DNA of 6,815 nucleotides from Methanomethylophilus sp963631655 (GTDB lineage: Archaea; Thermoplasmatota; Thermoplasmata; Methanomassiliicoccales; Methanomethylophilaceae). The position numbers were made by a program, and so were the translations under genes. Under the pieces are notes generated by a model. It was not told the origin of the DNA. It saw nothing but the letters and a program-made list of their open reading frames with translations, and ran no database searches. Positions 5,735 through 6,815 of this stretch are shown piece by piece; positions within the stretch are counted from its first letter, which is position 1, and the number at the start of each line of letters is the position of its first letter. The stretch is taken from contig CAVGRR010000081.1 in the NCBI GenBank assembly GCA_963631655.1, positions 1 to 6,815 of the forward strand. Reading direction: 5' to 3'.

Positions 5735-5753
5735 CCGGAACGGACATATTATG
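5735..5753 (+). promoter_or_regulatory. Candidate promoter P2, partial duplicate of P1
   Basis: CCGGAAC then GGACATATTAT (5742-5752). The last 11 bases are identical to 5687-5697 in P1, 55 bp upstream. Transcription from here would start near 5773 and leave a leader of about 40 nt. Confidence 0.4.
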
Positions 5754-5811
5754 AACAAAACCGATCCAAAGACCCGCACCGGATATCCCGAACAACAAAA
5801 AAACCAACGGA

Positions 5812-6815
5812 ATGATCACTTTGAAATTCGAGACCGAATCCCTCAACCAGATGCACAGAGAGATCCGCGGCATCGCCGACGACCTTGACACCGCACTCAG
5901 GACAGACACCGGAATCAAGAGAAAATATTCCAACATCCTGATCTGCGGCATGGGTGCCTCCGCCATCGGCGGGGCCCTCCTGGCGAATTCCATGTATTAC
6001 GCCTCCAGGGTGCCTGTCATTGTAGCTAAGACCATGGCGCTCCCCGCCTGGGCCGATAAGGACACACTGTTCGTGGCGTGTTCGTATTCAGGCAACACCT
6101 ACGAGACCCTGGAATTATATTCTCAGGCGATAGACGCGGGATTGGATGTCGTCGCCGTCACCGGCGGCGGAAAACTTGAGGCTATGTCCATCGAAAACAA
6201 AAACATCATCCTGAAGATCGGAGGCGACAGGATCCAGCCCCGTTCGGCCATCGGATGGTTCGTAGGATTATTGGGAAAGGTCATAGGGGACGCGGGAGGC
6301 GTGGATATGACATCCTCCCTGTCGGAGATGGTCCCCAGACTCATACAATACCGGGACGAGTTCGAGGCCGAGGATTCCTATGCCAGAGAGGTCGCGGAAC
6401 ACCTTTCGGGCAAGGTGCCGGTGATCTACGGGGCCCCGGACCTTTCCGTCGCTTCGCTGAGGATGAAGACGCAGCTGAACGAGAACTCCAAGGTGATAGC
6501 GTTCTCGGGGGAGCTTCCGGAGTTCAATCACAATGAGATCGTGGGATGGTATGACGATCCCTTCCGTAAGGAGTATTCGATCCTGATAATGAAAGACAGA
6601 TCTTTGGATAAAATAGATGATATCATAAAGGCGTCGAAGGACCTTCTGGACAGCAGGTCGATATGTCTGCACACGCTGACGGTGAAAGGAGATTCTGTTT
6701 TAGAGAAGAACCTGTATGCGGTGATGTTCGGGGATTATGTGTCTCTTTATTTGGCTGCAATGAGGAAAGTGGATCCGTGCGATGTGAGTCCTATTGTGGA
6801 TATCAAGGGCAGGAT
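5812..6815 (+). CDS. pgi: Bifunctional phosphoglucose/phosphomannose isomerase, C-terminus beyond the window
   Basis: 334 residues are visible; only a short C-terminal tail should be missing, since archaeal members are roughly 300-350 residues. The enzyme interconverts glucose-6-phosphate or mannose-6-phosphate with fructose-6-phosphate in the cytoplasm, feeding gluconeogenesis/glycolysis and sugar-nucleotide synthesis. The N-terminal SIS domain shows ICGMGASAIGG (44-54) and the phosphate-binding loop SYSGNTYET (91-99). R144 follows GGDRIQP. E224 (NENSK) and H240 (EFNHNE) have the 16-residue spacing of the catalytic Glu and His in the Pyrobaculum aerophilum enzyme. The C-terminal domain runs to VDPCDVSPIVDIKGR at the edge. 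The start is ATG 5812: no earlier start exists in this frame after the stop at 5752, and the N-terminus MITLKFETESL suits the family. No Shine-Dalgarno precedes it. Mannose activity is assumed from family, not shown. Confidence 0.93.
   Translation, partial: MITLKFETESLNQMHREIRGIADDLDTALRTDTGIKRKYSNILICGMGASAIGGALLANSMYYASRVPVIVAKTMALPAWADKDTLFVACSYSGNTYETLELYSQAIDAGLDVVAVTGGGKLEAMSIENKNIILKIGGDRIQPRSAIGWFVGLLGKVIGDAGGVDMTSSLSEMVPRLIQYRDEFEAEDSYAREVAEHLSGKVPVIYGAPDLSVASLRMKTQLNENSKVIAFSGELPEFNHNEIVGWYDDPFRKEYSILIMKDRSLDKIDDIIKASKDLLDSRSICLHTLTVKGDSVLEKNLYAVMFGDYVSLYLAAMRKVDPCDVSPIVDIKGR

Noticed and set aside
5751..5888. Short plus-strand frame of 45 codons starting MNKTDPK and overlapping the isomerase start
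   Set aside because: Its ATG lies inside the P2 TATA-like repeat, no clear ribosome site precedes it, and its second half reads through the isomerase gene in another frame. An upstream ORF cannot be fully excluded if P1 is used.
5703..6672. Minus-strand open frames opposite the isomerase gene (5703-5993, 6123-6344, 6268-6672)
   Set aside because: The plus strand encodes a clear conserved enzyme here; the opposite frames have no family resemblance.

Overview
The window holds two divergently transcribed genes, each cut by a window edge, and about 940 bases of unusually structured intergenic DNA between them. The organism is most likely an archaeon. Candidates are host-associated methanogens of the Methanomassiliicoccales type, because long BspA-like leucine-rich-repeat (LRR) surface proteins with a short N-terminal hydrophobic segment followed by an Asp-rich stretch are familiar there. 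The evidence is box-A-like promoters (TATTTAAA, ATATTATATA) and a short archaeal-type phosphoglucose/phosphomannose isomerase. The assignment to an order is inference; no rRNA or tRNA is present to confirm it.

Positions 1-4870 (minus strand) are one uninterrupted reading frame of at least 1623 codons, open at the window edge. It encodes a secreted or surface-anchored protein made of three large modules. Each module has a small cysteine-glycine N-cap, a run of about 23-residue BspA-type LRRs (about 12, 16 and 10 units), and a cap/linker with FYDxDGT and FKGT motifs. After the third module come two copies of a 50-residue repeat with an invariant His-Cys-Cys-Cys spacing. The sequence ends before any C-terminal anchor. 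At DNA level the gene carries a perfect 69-bp tandem duplication and long near-identical stretches between linkers, so it appears to evolve by repeat duplication and conversion.

Positions 4871-5811 contain no convincing gene. They hold candidate promoters for both flanking genes, C10 and C11 homopolymer tracts, two related GC-rich hairpins, three copies of a 30-nt palindromic element with fixed 8-12-8 geometry, and three copies of a 17-nt motif (GTGCCAGACAYCCAAAA). Several of the motif copies sit at fixed distance from a palindrome or its half-site. The layout suggests a repeated composite element. It could be a cluster of regulator sites, a miniature mobile element or a small RNA locus; the sequence alone does not decide.

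Positions 5812-6815 (plus strand) encode all but the C-terminal end of a bifunctional phosphoglucose/phosphomannose isomerase of the SIS-domain family. It interconverts hexose phosphates for gluconeogenesis/glycolysis and for sugar precursors of cell-envelope glycans. The two genes share an intergenic region but no obvious pathway; joint regulation through the repeat cluster is possible and untested.
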